A DNA stretch of 64,000 bases from JADLHS01 sp039806955 (GCA_039806955.1 JBDHQI010000010.1:1-64000), one strand, 5' to 3'; counted from the first letter of the stretch, positions 9,259 through 17,243 are shown. Numbers and translations are program-made. The notes: generated by a model not told the origin, from the sequence alone.

Positions 9259-10278
9259 CTACTCGCGGCCCGCCGCCGCGATGAATGGTTTCAGCTCACG
9301 CATCAATTTGGCGAAGCCGTCCAGCGTCAGTTGTTGCGCGCTGTCGCTCCACGCTTGGGCGGGATTCGGATGTACCTCAATGAGCAACGCGTCCGCGCCC
9401 ATCGCCACCGCGCCCTTGCACATGGTGGCGACCAAATCCGCCCGACCCGCGCCCTGACTGGGATCAATGACGACCGGACAATGCGATTCGTGTTTCACGA
9501 TCGGAATGGCCGCTAGATCCAGCGTGTTGCGCGTGTACGTTTCGAACGTGCGGATGCCACGTTCGCAGAACATCAGATTCGGATTTTCGTTCGCGAGCAC
9601 GTATTCGCCCGCGAGCAGCCATTCCTCAATTTTCATCGAAAGGCCGCGCTTGAGCAACACCGGTTTGCCGGTTCGCGCGGCGGCGATCAGCAATTGGAAG
9701 TTCTGCGCGTTGCGCGCGCCGATTTGTAGAATGTCCGCGTATTCAGCCACCAGATCGGCGTGGTTTTCCGACAACAGCTCGGTGATGACCGCCAGCCCCG
9801 TTTCCTTGCGTGCCTTGGCGAGCAGTTTCAATCCCTTCTCGCCCAAGCCTTGGAACTCATAGGGCGATGTGCGCGGTTTGAACGCCCCGCCGCGCAGGAT
9901 GGTGGCGCCTGCCTTTTTCACGGCCACGGCCGTTTTGAGCAATTGCGCCTCATTCTCCACCGAGCACGGTCCGGCCATCACTTGGAATTTCTTGCCGCCG
10001 ATGACCTGTTTGCCGACGCGGATGGTGAAATTGGTTGGATGCGCTTCGCGACTGACGAGCTTGTAACGCTTCTGGATCGGCATCACACTTTCAACCGCCT
10101 TGGGAAACTGCGCGCTGAGGGCGTTCAGATTGGCGTGCGAAAGTTCGTCGCCAATCGCGCCGATGACCGTGCGGGCGACGCCGCGCATGACGTGGGGCCG
10201 GTAGCCAAGTTTGCGGATTCCCTTTAGGACGGCGTTTTCAGTCCGTTTGGTAATGCCGGGTTTAAGAACAATAATCAT
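9259..10278 (-). CDS. aroF: 3-deoxy-7-phosphoheptulonate (DAHP) synthase
   Basis: A 339-residue cytoplasmic enzyme that condenses phosphoenolpyruvate and erythrose 4-phosphate, the first step of the shikimate pathway. It has the two-part layout of the AroA(I)beta (Thermotoga-like) DAHP synthases: an N-terminal ferredoxin-like regulatory domain (MIIVLKPG to about residue 70) and a TIM-barrel catalytic domain with GPCSVE, LRGGAFKPRTSPY, IGARNAQNF, LLKRG and the VIDPSQGAGR end. The start is the ATG at 10278; upstream in-frame codons would run into the poly-T tract of a terminator. A leader peptide and attenuator precede it, so it is very likely controlled by supply of aromatic amino acids. Confidence 0.95.
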   Translation of the reverse strand: MIIVLKPGITKRTENAVLKGIRKLGYRPHVMRGVARTVIGAIGDELSHANLNALSAQFPKAVESVMPIQKRYKLVSREAHPTNFTIRVGKQVIGGKKFQVMAGPCSVENEAQLLKTAVAVKKAGATILRGGAFKPRTSPYEFQGLGEKGLKLLAKARKETGLAVITELLSENHADLVAEYADILQIGARNAQNFQLLIAAARTGKPVLLKRGLSMKIEEWLLAGEYVLANENPNLMFCERGIRTFETYTRNTLDLAAIPIVKHESHCPVVIDPSQGAGRADLVATMCKGAVAMGADALLIEVHPNPAQAWSDSAQQLTLDGFAKLMRELKPFIAAAGRE

Positions 10279-10314
10279 GTTTTTGCTTTCTGTTTGACTG
10301 CGGGACGACGCCAC

Positions 10315-10346
10315 AAAAAAACCGCAGGTGGCGTAGCGACCTGCGG
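10315..10346 (-). terminator. Intrinsic terminator inside the DAHP synthase leader (attenuator)
   Basis: On the minus strand CCGCAGGT (10346-10339) pairs perfectly with ACCTGCGG (10329-10322) around a 9-nt loop, followed at once by seven T (10321-10315). The terminator lies 37 bp upstream of the aroF ATG and 25 bp downstream of the leader-peptide stop codon, exactly where an attenuator belongs. An alternative pairing upstream (10383-10373 with 10350-10340, 10 of 11 positions) would sequester its 5' arm. Confidence 0.88.
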
Positions 10347-10370
10347 CGATTTGTTAGTTTCAAAATTCGA

Positions 10371-10469
10371 CTATCGCAGCAAGCCTGGGCCGGGCCAAAA
10401 ATAAAAGTAAAAGCTGAACGAGCCTTGGTCGGTCGCTTTCACTTCTGGTTTGCTGCTGTTCAAACTCAC
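10371..10469 (-). CDS. Aromatic leader peptide controlling DAHP synthase
   Basis: A 32-codon frame whose C-terminal part reads FSFYFYFWPGPGLLR followed by TAG. Seven of eight consecutive codons (Phe18 to Trp25) are Phe, Tyr or Trp. It ends 25 bp before a strong intrinsic terminator and 93 bp before the DAHP synthase start. This is the arrangement of ribosome-mediated attenuators such as pheL and trpL: stalling on scarce charged aromatic tRNA would free 10383-10373 to pair with 10350-10340 and break the terminator. The start codon is not certain: GTG 10469 (used here) or GTG 10442, the latter giving 23 residues and a leader of about 28 nt from the predicted promoter. No ATG is available in frame. 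Confidence 0.8.
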   Translation of the reverse strand: MSLNSSKPEVKATDQGSFSFYFYFWPGPGLLR

Positions 10470-10476
10470 GGGAGAG

Positions 10477-10504
10477 ACCGTATCAGTCCGTTTTTCTGCG
10501 TCAA
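10477..10504 (-). promoter_or_regulatory. Predicted sigma-70 promoter for the aroF leader
   Basis: On the minus strand TTGACG (10504-10499), a 16-bp spacer and TACGGT (10482-10477) form a housekeeping-type promoter. It resembles the predicted fur-suf promoter (TTGACG, 16 bp, TACACT). The inferred start of transcription near 10470 would favour the GTG at 10442 as leader-peptide start unless the mRNA is leaderless. Confidence 0.5.
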
Positions 10505-10570
10505 GCTTCGATGAGCAATCCCCTCATGTCCCCGCTTGGAAATGGCTTTCGGCATTTATGTGCTCGGGTT

Positions 10571-11911
10571 TCATAATTTCGCAAACGCCGCATCGAACAC
10601 CTCGACGATAAAATCCGCATCCGCAGCGGTGATGCACATCGGCGGGGCGAATCGAATCGTTTGTCCCCACAAACCGCCTTTGCCAATGAGCAGGCCCATT
10701 TCACGGGCGGCTTCGTGAACCGCCGCACATTCAGCCTTGCCGGGCTCTTTGGTCTTTCGATCTTTGACAATCTCAATGCCCAGCAACAGGCCGCTGCCGC
10801 GCACATCGCCAATGTGTGGATGCTTTGCCTTCAATTGCTCCAAACCGCTTTTGATGCGCGTCCCCAGCTTGAGCGCGTTCTCTTGAAGTTTTTCTTTCTC
10901 GATGACTTCAAGGACAGCTTTGCCCATCGCACTGGCGACGGGATTACCACCGAACGTGTTGAAGTGAATTTTACCGGTCAAGGCCGCGGCAATCTGCGGC
11001 GTCGTCACCACCGCACCGAGTGGGCAGCCGTTGCCGATGCCTTTGGCCAGGGTCACGATGTCGGGGATGACGTTCTGTGTTTCAAAACCCCAGAAATGCG
11101 TGCCAAGCCGTCCGAAACCGGTTTGCACTTCGTCAGCAATGCAAACGCCGCCCGCCGTGCGGATGTGTTCATAAGCGCGCTTGAGATAACCCTGTGGAAA
11201 TTCCACGAAGCCGCCGACGCCCTGGATGGATTCGGCGATGAACGCCGCGACTTTTCCCGGCGTGGCATAATCAATCAGCGCTTTGACGTCGTCGGCATAT
11301 TTGCGACCGGCGTTCGCGTCGTCGTAGCCATACGGCCCACGGTACGGGTAGGGCGCGATGGCGTGATGCACGCCGAAGCTGTGCGGCACGTTGTATTTCC
11401 AGGTGCTGTGCGCGGTGGCGGTCATGCCGGAAGCGTTGCCGCCGTGATAAGCGTTGCGCAGGGCGACGACATCGTAGTTGCCGGTGTAAACCCGCGCCAT
11501 CAACAGCGCGAGATCGTTGGCTTCCGAGCCGGAATTGACGAAGTAACAAACCTTGAGGTCGCCCGGCAACTTGGACGCCAGTTTCTCGGCGAACGCGCCC
11601 AGGTTCGGGTGCAGATAAATGGTGGTGGCGTGTTGCAGGATTTCGCTTTGGCGGTTGCCAGCCGCCACGACGTGTGGATGACAATGGCCCACGCTCACGG
11701 TGACGATGCCACCCAAGCCATCGAGATAACGTCGGCCTTGATCGTCCCAGACGTATTGCATTTGTCCCTCCACCAGCATGAGCGGCTCACGATAGTAGTG
11801 GAAAATGCTGGGGTGGACATAACGCTGGCGTTGGGTCAGCACCTCGATCCGGGAGGGGCCGGAGTAAGGGTGCGGACACAGGTTGGTGGCGGGCAGTTGT
11901 GGAATTTTCAT
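10571..11911 (-). CDS. Class III aminotransferase (alanine-glyoxylate aminotransferase 2-like)
   Basis: A 446-residue PLP-dependent fold-type I aminotransferase, cytoplasmic. It shows the class III hallmarks: GGIVTVSVGHCHP near residue 70, NSGSEAND for phosphate binding, NAYHGGN, the DEVQTGFGRLG region with the PLP-contacting Asp, and the Schiff-base lysine Lys290 in TLAKGIGNG, followed by FNTFGGNPVASA. The overall sequence is closest in style to the AGXT2 (alanine-glyoxylate / beta-aminoisobutyrate) branch, but ornithine-type or omega-amino-acid transaminases share these motifs, so the substrate is inferred. Start at ATG 11911. It lies upstream of the aroF leader on the same strand, with its own promoter presumably in the 11912-12100 gap. 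Confidence 0.85.
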   Translation of the reverse strand: MKIPQLPATNLCPHPYSGPSRIEVLTQRQRYVHPSIFHYYREPLMLVEGQMQYVWDDQGRRYLDGLGGIVTVSVGHCHPHVVAAGNRQSEILQHATTIYLHPNLGAFAEKLASKLPGDLKVCYFVNSGSEANDLALLMARVYTGNYDVVALRNAYHGGNASGMTATAHSTWKYNVPHSFGVHHAIAPYPYRGPYGYDDANAGRKYADDVKALIDYATPGKVAAFIAESIQGVGGFVEFPQGYLKRAYEHIRTAGGVCIADEVQTGFGRLGTHFWGFETQNVIPDIVTLAKGIGNGCPLGAVVTTPQIAAALTGKIHFNTFGGNPVASAMGKAVLEVIEKEKLQENALKLGTRIKSGLEQLKAKHPHIGDVRGSGLLLGIEIVKDRKTKEPGKAECAAVHEAAREMGLLIGKGGLWGQTIRFAPPMCITAADADFIVEVFDAAFAKL

Positions 11912-12107
11912 GTTCAACCGATGGCGGCTAATTGCGTTCAGCGCCGTTGGCAGGGTGCGTGGAGCGGGTCAATTGCGCAATGGCGAAAATCCCAACGGCT
12001 TCTACCATCCAATTATTTGGGCCAACCAGCGCGGCGGCAGCGAGTGTGACTACTCGGGTCGCCAGCCGGCAACTGCGCACGTTCGTACCGTGCCTGTTCT
12101 GCGACAG

Positions 12108-12133
12108 ACTTTTGTTGCATATGCAACAAAAGT
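12108..12133. promoter_or_regulatory. Perfect 26-bp palindrome, candidate operator
   Basis: The 13-mer acttttgttgcat at 12108-12120 is followed directly by its exact reverse complement (12121-12133). It sits in the 466-bp gap between the divergent aminotransferase and fur-like genes. There is no T-run suited to a terminator on either strand, so a binding site for a dimeric regulator is more likely; the TTGCATATGCAA core is the style of MarR-family sites, though that is only a guess. Confidence 0.5.
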
Positions 12134-12310
12134 TTGTATTGTCTTTTCACAGGCTTTTGGTTGCTTTCCTGCTGTGCAACCCAAGGCCGAGGCGTTTTTC
12201 AACCTCCGGCTCTGCTCCGCCGAAATGCTCGCCCGTCCGACGTTCCGCGAAGGCTCGCTCCATCGGAAATCGCTCCGGTGTCTTTTAATCTGAGGCAACG
12301 CGGCTTGGAT

Positions 12311-12325
12311 TTAGAATAATTCTAA
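12311..12325. promoter_or_regulatory. PerR/Fur-type operator box
   Basis: TTAGAATAATTCTAA is a perfect 7-1-7 inverted repeat that differs from the PerR consensus (TTATAATNATTATAA) at two symmetrical positions. It lies 4 bp upstream of the predicted -35 element of the gene for a Fur-family regulator, which suggests autoregulation of the fur-suf operon. Confidence 0.65.
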
Positions 12326-12328
12326 TTA

Positions 12329-12356
12329 TTGACGTCGCGGCGCGAGCGGCTACACT
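12329..12356 (+). promoter_or_regulatory. Predicted promoter of the fur-sufB-sufC operon
   Basis: TTGACG (12329-12334), a 16-bp spacer and TACACT (12351-12356) give a sigma-70-type promoter with a start near 12363, about 15 nt before the fur-like ATG. The Fur/PerR-type box abuts its upstream edge. Confidence 0.55.
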
Positions 12357-12377
12357 GGGCCGTCTTAGTAGGCAGGG

Positions 12378-12803
12378 ATGAAACACCCCGTGAACCAAGC
12401 AGATTTGAGCGAGCGCCTGGCGACGAGCGGCTTCCGTTTCACGCCGCAGCGGCGGTGCGTCTATGACGTGCTGCTCGCCAAGCGGGATCATCCGACGGCG
12501 GAGGAAATTTACAGCCGCGCCAAAAAAGCGATGCCGGAGATTTCCCACGCCACGGTTTACAATTGTCTGGACGCCCTGGTTTCATGCCGGCTGGTGCGCC
12601 AGGTGCAATTGGAACGCGGCGCGGCGCGGTTCTGTCCCAATATGGAGGAGCACTGCCACTATTACTGCGACCAATGTGGCGCCGTGTTCGATGTCGCTCT
12701 GACCGAAGGGGCCACGGCGGTGCCGCGCCCCAAGGGATTCAGGGTGGACTATTACGAAATCGCGGTCCACGGCGTCTGCACGGATTGCGCCAAGAAGAAA
12801 TAA
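12378..12803 (+). CDS. Fur-family transcriptional regulator
   Basis: A 141-residue metal-dependent repressor. The winged-helix part contains FTPQRRCVYDVL, HPTAEEIYSRAKK and ISHATVYNCLDAL, the usual recognition-helix region. The dimerisation part holds HCHYYCDQCG with Cys97 and Cys100 and a C-terminal CTDC with Cys134 and Cys137, the four cysteines that hold structural zinc in PerR- and Fur-type proteins. Whether it senses iron or peroxide cannot be decided; the PerR-like box upstream and the Fe-S assembly genes downstream fit either. It is the first gene of an operon: sufB starts 7 bp after its stop. Confidence 0.9.
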   Translation: MKHPVNQADLSERLATSGFRFTPQRRCVYDVLLAKRDHPTAEEIYSRAKKAMPEISHATVYNCLDALVSCRLVRQVQLERGAARFCPNMEEHCHYYCDQCGAVFDVALTEGATAVPRPKGFRVDYYEIAVHGVCTDCAKKK

Positions 12804-12809
12804 TTTTGC

Positions 12810-14258
12810 ATGAGCACAGCAACGGAAACCATCGAGAGCCTGGTCAAACAGGAATACAAATACGGTTTTTACACCGATGTGGAGGCGGAGTCCGCGCCGC
12901 CGGGATTGAATGAGGACATCATCCGGTTGATTTCAGCGAAGAAAAAGGAGCCGGAGTGGATGACGGAATGGCGGCTCAAGGCGTACCGGCATTGGCTCAC
13001 CCTGACCGAGCCCCGGTGGCAGTTTGTAAAATTTCCCACACCGGATTTCCAGGACATCACGTATTACTCGGCGCCGAAGCAGAAAAAAGACGCGCCGAAG
13101 AGTCTTGATGAGGTTGATCCCAAGCTGCTCGAAACTTACGAGAAACTCGGCATCCCGTTGCGGGAACGCGAGCAGCTCGCGGGGGTGGCGGTGGATGCGG
13201 TATTTGACAGCGTCAGCGTTGGCACGACCTACCAGAAGCAACTCGCGGAAAAGGGCATCATTTTTTGCTCGATGAGCGAGGCGATTCAAAAACATTCGGA
13301 GCTGGTCCGAAAATACATCGGTTCCGTGGTACCCTATACGGACAATTTCTACGCCGCGCTGAATTCCGCCGTTTTTACGGATGGTTCATTTTGTTACATC
13401 CCGAAAGGCGTGCGGTGTCCGATGGAGCTTTCGACTTACTTCCGCATCAACGCCGCCAAGTCGGGACAGTTTGAGCGCACGTTGATCATTGCCGATGAGG
13501 GCGGACAGGTCAGTTACCTGGAGGGATGCACCGCGCCCATGCGCGATGAAAACCAGTTGCACGCGGCGGTCGTGGAATTGGTGGCGCTCGACAACGCGCA
13601 AATCAAATACAGCACGGTGCAAAATTGGTATCCGGGCGACGAGAACGGGGTGGGCGGCATTTACAATTTCGTGACCAAGCGCGGCTTGTGCAAAGGCAAA
13701 AACTCGCGCATCACTTGGACCCAGGTCGAGACGGGTTCGGCGATTACCTGGAAGTATCCGAGCTGTGTGCTCCTGGGCGACAACTCGAAGGGGGAATTCT
13801 ATTCCGTGGCGGTCACCAACAACTATCAGCAGGCGGACACCGGGACAAAGATGATTCACATTGGCAAGAACACCCGGAGTACGATTGTTTCCAAGGGCAT
13901 CTCGGCCGGGCGCAGCCAGAACAGCTATCGCGGCTTGGTGAAAATCCAGAAGAGTGCGGCCAACGCGCGGAATTTTTCGCAATGCGACTCGATGTTGATC
14001 GGCTCAAAGTGCGGGGCGCACACGTTTCCGTACATTGAAGTGAAAAACTCCACGGCCTCGGTCGAACACGAGGCGACCACGTCGAAGATCGGCGAAGACC
14101 AGATTTTTTATTGCAACCAACGCGGCATTCAAACGCAGGACGCCGTGAACATGATCGTGAACGGCTTTTGCAAGGAAGTATTCAAAGAGCTGCCGATGGA
14201 GTTTGCCGTGGAAGCGCAAAAGCTCCTCGGCGTCAGTTTGGAAGGGAGTGTCGGCTGA
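12810..14258 (+). CDS. sufB: Fe-S cluster assembly scaffold SufB
   Basis: A 482-residue cytoplasmic scaffold subunit of the SufBC(D) complex that builds iron-sulfur clusters. Recognisable segments include FYTDVEAESAPPGL, the SVPYTDNFYAALNSAVFTDGSF-type region, EGCTAPMRDENQLHAAVVELVAL, TVQNWYPGD, KRGLCKG, TWTQVETGSAITWKYPSC and the C-terminal FYCNQRGI segment with QRGI. Length is typical (about 470-480). It lies between the Fur-family regulator and sufC, so the cluster is likely iron- or oxidant-regulated. No sufD, sufS or sufU follows within this window. Confidence 0.96.
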   Translation: MSTATETIESLVKQEYKYGFYTDVEAESAPPGLNEDIIRLISAKKKEPEWMTEWRLKAYRHWLTLTEPRWQFVKFPTPDFQDITYYSAPKQKKDAPKSLDEVDPKLLETYEKLGIPLREREQLAGVAVDAVFDSVSVGTTYQKQLAEKGIIFCSMSEAIQKHSELVRKYIGSVVPYTDNFYAALNSAVFTDGSFCYIPKGVRCPMELSTYFRINAAKSGQFERTLIIADEGGQVSYLEGCTAPMRDENQLHAAVVELVALDNAQIKYSTVQNWYPGDENGVGGIYNFVTKRGLCKGKNSRITWTQVETGSAITWKYPSCVLLGDNSKGEFYSVAVTNNYQQADTGTKMIHIGKNTRSTIVSKGISAGRSQNSYRGLVKIQKSAANARNFSQCDSMLIGSKCGAHTFPYIEVKNSTASVEHEATTSKIGEDQIFYCNQRGIQTQDAVNMIVNGFCKEVFKELPMEFAVEAQKLLGVSLEGSVG

Positions 14259-14282
14259 GTTTTGGATTGTCATGAGACAAGG

Positions 14283-14299
14283 GCCGGAACGGTTCCGGC
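14283..14299 (+). promoter_or_regulatory. Hairpin in the sufB-sufC spacer
   Basis: gccggaac and gttccggc form a perfect 8-bp stem around one base, more tightly a loop of 3-5 after fraying, 25 bp upstream of sufC. It is followed by an A-run, not T, so it is not an intrinsic terminator on the plus strand. It may set mRNA stability or the sufB/sufC ratio. Confidence 0.4.
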
Positions 14300-14323
14300 T
14301 AAAAAAGACAACGAATTTATTCC

Positions 14324-15097
14324 ATGAGCACGCAACCTATTCTTGAAATCAACAACCTCCACGCCGGTGTGGAGAACAAGCAAATTCTAAAAGGCTTCAG
14401 CCTGACCATTTATCCTGGTGAAGTTCACGCCTTGATGGGACTGAACGGCAGCGGCAAGAGCACGCTGGCTGCCATTCTGGCGGGTCGAGAGGGCTACGAA
14501 GTGACCGAAGGCACGGTGAAATATCTGGGTGAAGATTTGTTGGATCTGGATCCGGAGGAACGCGCCCGCGCGGGACTGTTTCTGGCCTTCCAATATCCCG
14601 TGGAAATTCCCGGGGTGAACAGCACCTATTTTTTGCGCGCGGCCTATAATGAAATTCGCAAAGCCAAAGGATTGCCGGAGGTGGACGCGATGGATTTTCT
14701 CACCCTGGTGCGATCCAAGATGAAGCTGCTTGAGCTCAAGGACGATTTATTAAAGCGTTCGGTGAATGAAGGTTTCTCCGGTGGCGAAAAGAAACGCGCG
14801 GAGATTTTTCAGATGGCCGTACTCGAACCCAAACTGGCCATTCTGGATGAAACCGATTCGGGGTTGGACATTGACGCGTTGAAGGTGGTCTCCAGCGGAG
14901 TCAACAAACTCCGCCGCCCGGATTCAGCCCAGTTGATCATCACGCACTACCAACGCCTGCTGAACTACATCATTCCCGATCAAGTGCATGTCATGGCGGA
15001 GGGTTGCATCGTGAAATCGGGGGGCAAGGAACTCGCCTTGGAATTGGAATCCAAAGGCTACGAAGCCATCGTCAAGCATCAATTGGTGGCCGCTTGA
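14324..15097 (+). CDS. sufC: Fe-S cluster assembly ATPase SufC
   Basis: A 257-residue ABC-type ATPase that powers the SufBC(D) scaffold. It has Walker A GLNGSGKST (about residues 38-46), the Q-loop region LAFQYPVEIPG that is characteristic of SufC, the signature FSGGEKKRAEI, Walker B LAILDETDSGLD and the H-loop in IITHYQRLL. Length is standard. It is 65 bp downstream of sufB and followed by an intrinsic terminator, so it ends the operon. Confidence 0.96.
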   Translation: MSTQPILEINNLHAGVENKQILKGFSLTIYPGEVHALMGLNGSGKSTLAAILAGREGYEVTEGTVKYLGEDLLDLDPEERARAGLFLAFQYPVEIPGVNSTYFLRAAYNEIRKAKGLPEVDAMDFLTLVRSKMKLLELKDDLLKRSVNEGFSGGEKKRAEIFQMAVLEPKLAILDETDSGLDIDALKVVSSGVNKLRRPDSAQLIITHYQRLLNYIIPDQVHVMAEGCIVKSGGKELALELESKGYEAIVKHQLVAA

Positions 15098-15112
15098 GCA
15101 ACGGACATTTTC

Positions 15113-15150
15113 AACGGCGATTGGCAATTCCCGGTCGCCGTTTTTGTTTT
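15113..15150 (+). terminator. Intrinsic terminator after sufC
   Basis: aacggcga (15113-15120) pairs perfectly with tcgccgtt (15135-15142), followed by a T-rich tail (ttttgtttt). It lies 16 bp after the sufC stop and closes the fur-sufB-sufC operon. Confidence 0.8.
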
Positions 15151-15193
15151 CGCAAGCTTGCTGGCCGCCGTCGGCAAAGTTTAGCCTGACCCG

Positions 15194-16324
15194 GTGCGTC
15201 TGTTGGATCGCTATCTCCTGCGCGAATTGCTGCTGCCTTTGGCGTATTGTCTGGGCGGATTCTTCATCTTCTGGACGTCCTCCGATCTCTTCGAGCGCAT
15301 TGAGAAATTCAAGGAAGCCCAGGCCGGGGTTGTGGATGTGATTTTATATTATGTGATCCGCTCGCCTGAATTCCTTGATGTCGTGCTGCCCGTCGCCCTG
15401 CTGCTCGCCCTGCTTTACGCTTTGACGCAACACGCGCGCAACAATGAAATCACCGCCATGCGCGCGGCGGGAATCGGCTTGTGGCGTCTGGCCACGCCAT
15501 ATTTGCTGGTCGGTCTGCTGGGCAGCATCGGCCTGTTTGTGGTGAATGAAAAATTCGCGCCGGATGCCGAAGAACGGGCGGAGGCCCTTATCAATCAAGC
15601 GCGCCGCAAACCATCTGGCCCGATGGGCGCCAGCCAAGCGGTGATCAAAAATTTGGGCTTCATGAACGCGCGCGACGGTCATAATTGGGCAATCAAGGAA
15701 TTCGATTCCGAAGCGTTGACCATGCTCAATCCGATCATCGTCAGCTCGGGCCGCGGCGGCGCGCCCACGTGGTTTTATGCCAGCTCGGCGGTTTACAGTA
15801 ACGGGGTGTGGGTCTTTTTTAACGCGCGCGAGTATCGCACCGATCCCAGCGTGGATGCGAGTCCCGTGCCGACGTTGCAGGAGCCGGTTCTGGCCCGCCC
15901 CGACCTCAAGGAAACTCCCGAGGAAATCCGGAGCGAGGTTTTAATCAATCAACGTGCGGGTTCCCGTCGGCGTCATCATGCCGATATTCCTCTGGGAGAC
16001 ATTCGCAGTTATCTGGCGTTGCATCCTGATCTTACCAGCGCCACCCGCAACTGGCTTTATACCCGGCTGCATAGTCGGATCGCGAGTCCGTGGAAATGTT
16101 TCGTGGTGGTCCTGATTGCGCTGCCGTTTGGGGCGGCTTCGGGACGCCGCAATGTTTTCGCCGGCGTCGCCGGGAGCATCGGTATTTGTCTGCTGTACTT
16201 CGCGGTGATGGAAATCAGCCAGGCGGCGGGCACCGCGGGTCATCTACCGGCTTGGATTGCGGGATGGCTGCCAAATATCGCTTTCACCCTGATGGCGCTG
16301 TGGATGATCCATCGCGTTCGCTGA
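15194..16324 (+). CDS. LptF/LptG-family permease (YjgP/YjgQ)
   Basis: A 376-residue inner-membrane permease of the lipopolysaccharide exporter that, with LptB, extracts LPS from the inner membrane. It begins LLDRYLLRELLLPLAYC, then TM helices at about residues 12-30, 57-77 and 95-116, a periplasmic jellyroll domain in the middle (about 120-290), and C-terminal helices to the end, the family layout. The NNEITAMRAAGIG coupling-helix segment between the second and third helices contacts LptB in characterised homologues. Translation starts at GTG 15194; no ATG gives the conserved N-terminus. Only one such gene is in the window; the partner LptF or LptG must lie elsewhere. LptB is encoded 30 kb away. 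Confidence 0.88.
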   Translation: MRLLDRYLLRELLLPLAYCLGGFFIFWTSSDLFERIEKFKEAQAGVVDVILYYVIRSPEFLDVVLPVALLLALLYALTQHARNNEITAMRAAGIGLWRLATPYLLVGLLGSIGLFVVNEKFAPDAEERAEALINQARRKPSGPMGASQAVIKNLGFMNARDGHNWAIKEFDSEALTMLNPIIVSSGRGGAPTWFYASSAVYSNGVWVFFNAREYRTDPSVDASPVPTLQEPVLARPDLKETPEEIRSEVLINQRAGSRRRHHADIPLGDIRSYLALHPDLTSATRNWLYTRLHSRIASPWKCFVVVLIALPFGAASGRRNVFAGVAGSIGICLLYFAVMEISQAAGTAGHLPAWIAGWLPNIAFTLMALWMIHRVR

Positions 16325-16404
16325 GCGCCGGCGTGGTTTCAGCGGTCGTTCGTGTGGCCAATTTTGTCTGTTGCAATTTGGACGCCGCTTAAGAAAACTG
16401 CGTC

Positions 16405-17223
16405 ATGCGAAACCGAATTTGCCATTCTCTTTTCCTGATTGGAATTAGTATGATACTTACCAACCTGAACGCGCCCGCCGGTGAGTCACCGGGCTACACC
16501 GACACGCCGATCATTCCCGGCCAGAAATGGCATGTTCACGACTCGAATCGCCCGCATCCTGCGGTGGTTACGCCAGCGGCGAGTTTCAGCTTGAACGCCG
16601 GCGCCCCTTCGGATGCGGTGGTATTGTTTGATGGCAAGGATCTGTCTCAATGGCAAAACGAACACGGTGGCGCGGCGGGCTGGAAGGTACAGGATGGTTA
16701 TATGGAAGTCACTCCGACGGCGGGCTCGATCCGCACCAAACAAGAGTTTGAAGATTTTCAACTGCACCTGGAATTCGCCTCACCCGCTGTTGTCAAAGGC
16801 AACAGTCAGGGACGTGGGAACAGCGGAATCTTTTTGATCGGTCAATATGAAGCGCAAGTGCTCGACAGCTATCAAAATCCCACTTATGCCGATGGACAAC
16901 TGGGCGGGATGTACGGGCAATTTCCGCCATTGGCCAATCCCAGTAAAAAGCCAGGGGAATGGCAGAGTTACGATATTATTTTTGAAGCCCCGCGTTGGGA
17001 TGCGTCCGGGCAATTGATCCGGAAGGCCACCGTCACCATTATCGTCAACGGAGTCGTGCTGCAAAATCACCGCGAATATCTCGGCCCCACCAAGCATCGT
17101 GAACTCACCAGCTACAACGAAACCAAAACTTCTCGCGGCCCGATCGGGTTGCAAGACCACGGCGATCTGGTTCGTTACCGCAACATTTGGATTCGTCCGC
17201 TGGGAGAAATAGATCGTCCCTGA
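16405..17223 (+). CDS. Secreted DUF1080 (3-keto-disaccharide hydrolase-like) protein
   Basis: A 272-residue exported protein. A signal peptide (residues 1-27) is followed by a proline-rich linker and a DUF1080 concanavalin-like domain: VVLFDGKDLSQW, AAGWKVQDGYMEV, FEDFQLHLEFASP, GNSGIFLIGQYEAQVLDSY and the end GPIGLQDHGDLVRYRNIWIRPL are all typical. The family, very abundant in Verrucomicrobiota and Planctomycetota, includes enzymes acting on 3-keto-glycosides and domains that simply bind sugars. No neighbour adds detail. A good terminator follows, so it is a single-gene unit. Confidence 0.88.
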   Translation: MRNRICHSLFLIGISMILTNLNAPAGESPGYTDTPIIPGQKWHVHDSNRPHPAVVTPAASFSLNAGAPSDAVVLFDGKDLSQWQNEHGGAAGWKVQDGYMEVTPTAGSIRTKQEFEDFQLHLEFASPAVVKGNSQGRGNSGIFLIGQYEAQVLDSYQNPTYADGQLGGMYGQFPPLANPSKKPGEWQSYDIIFEAPRWDASGQLIRKATVTIIVNGVVLQNHREYLGPTKHRELTSYNETKTSRGPIGLQDHGDLVRYRNIWIRPLGEIDRP

Positions 17224-17243
17224 GTTCCCCCTTTGCAATCCCG

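Noticed and set aside
10661..12049. Plus-strand open frame of 462 codons
   Set aside because: Shadow of the class III aminotransferase on the other strand; no family motifs in it.
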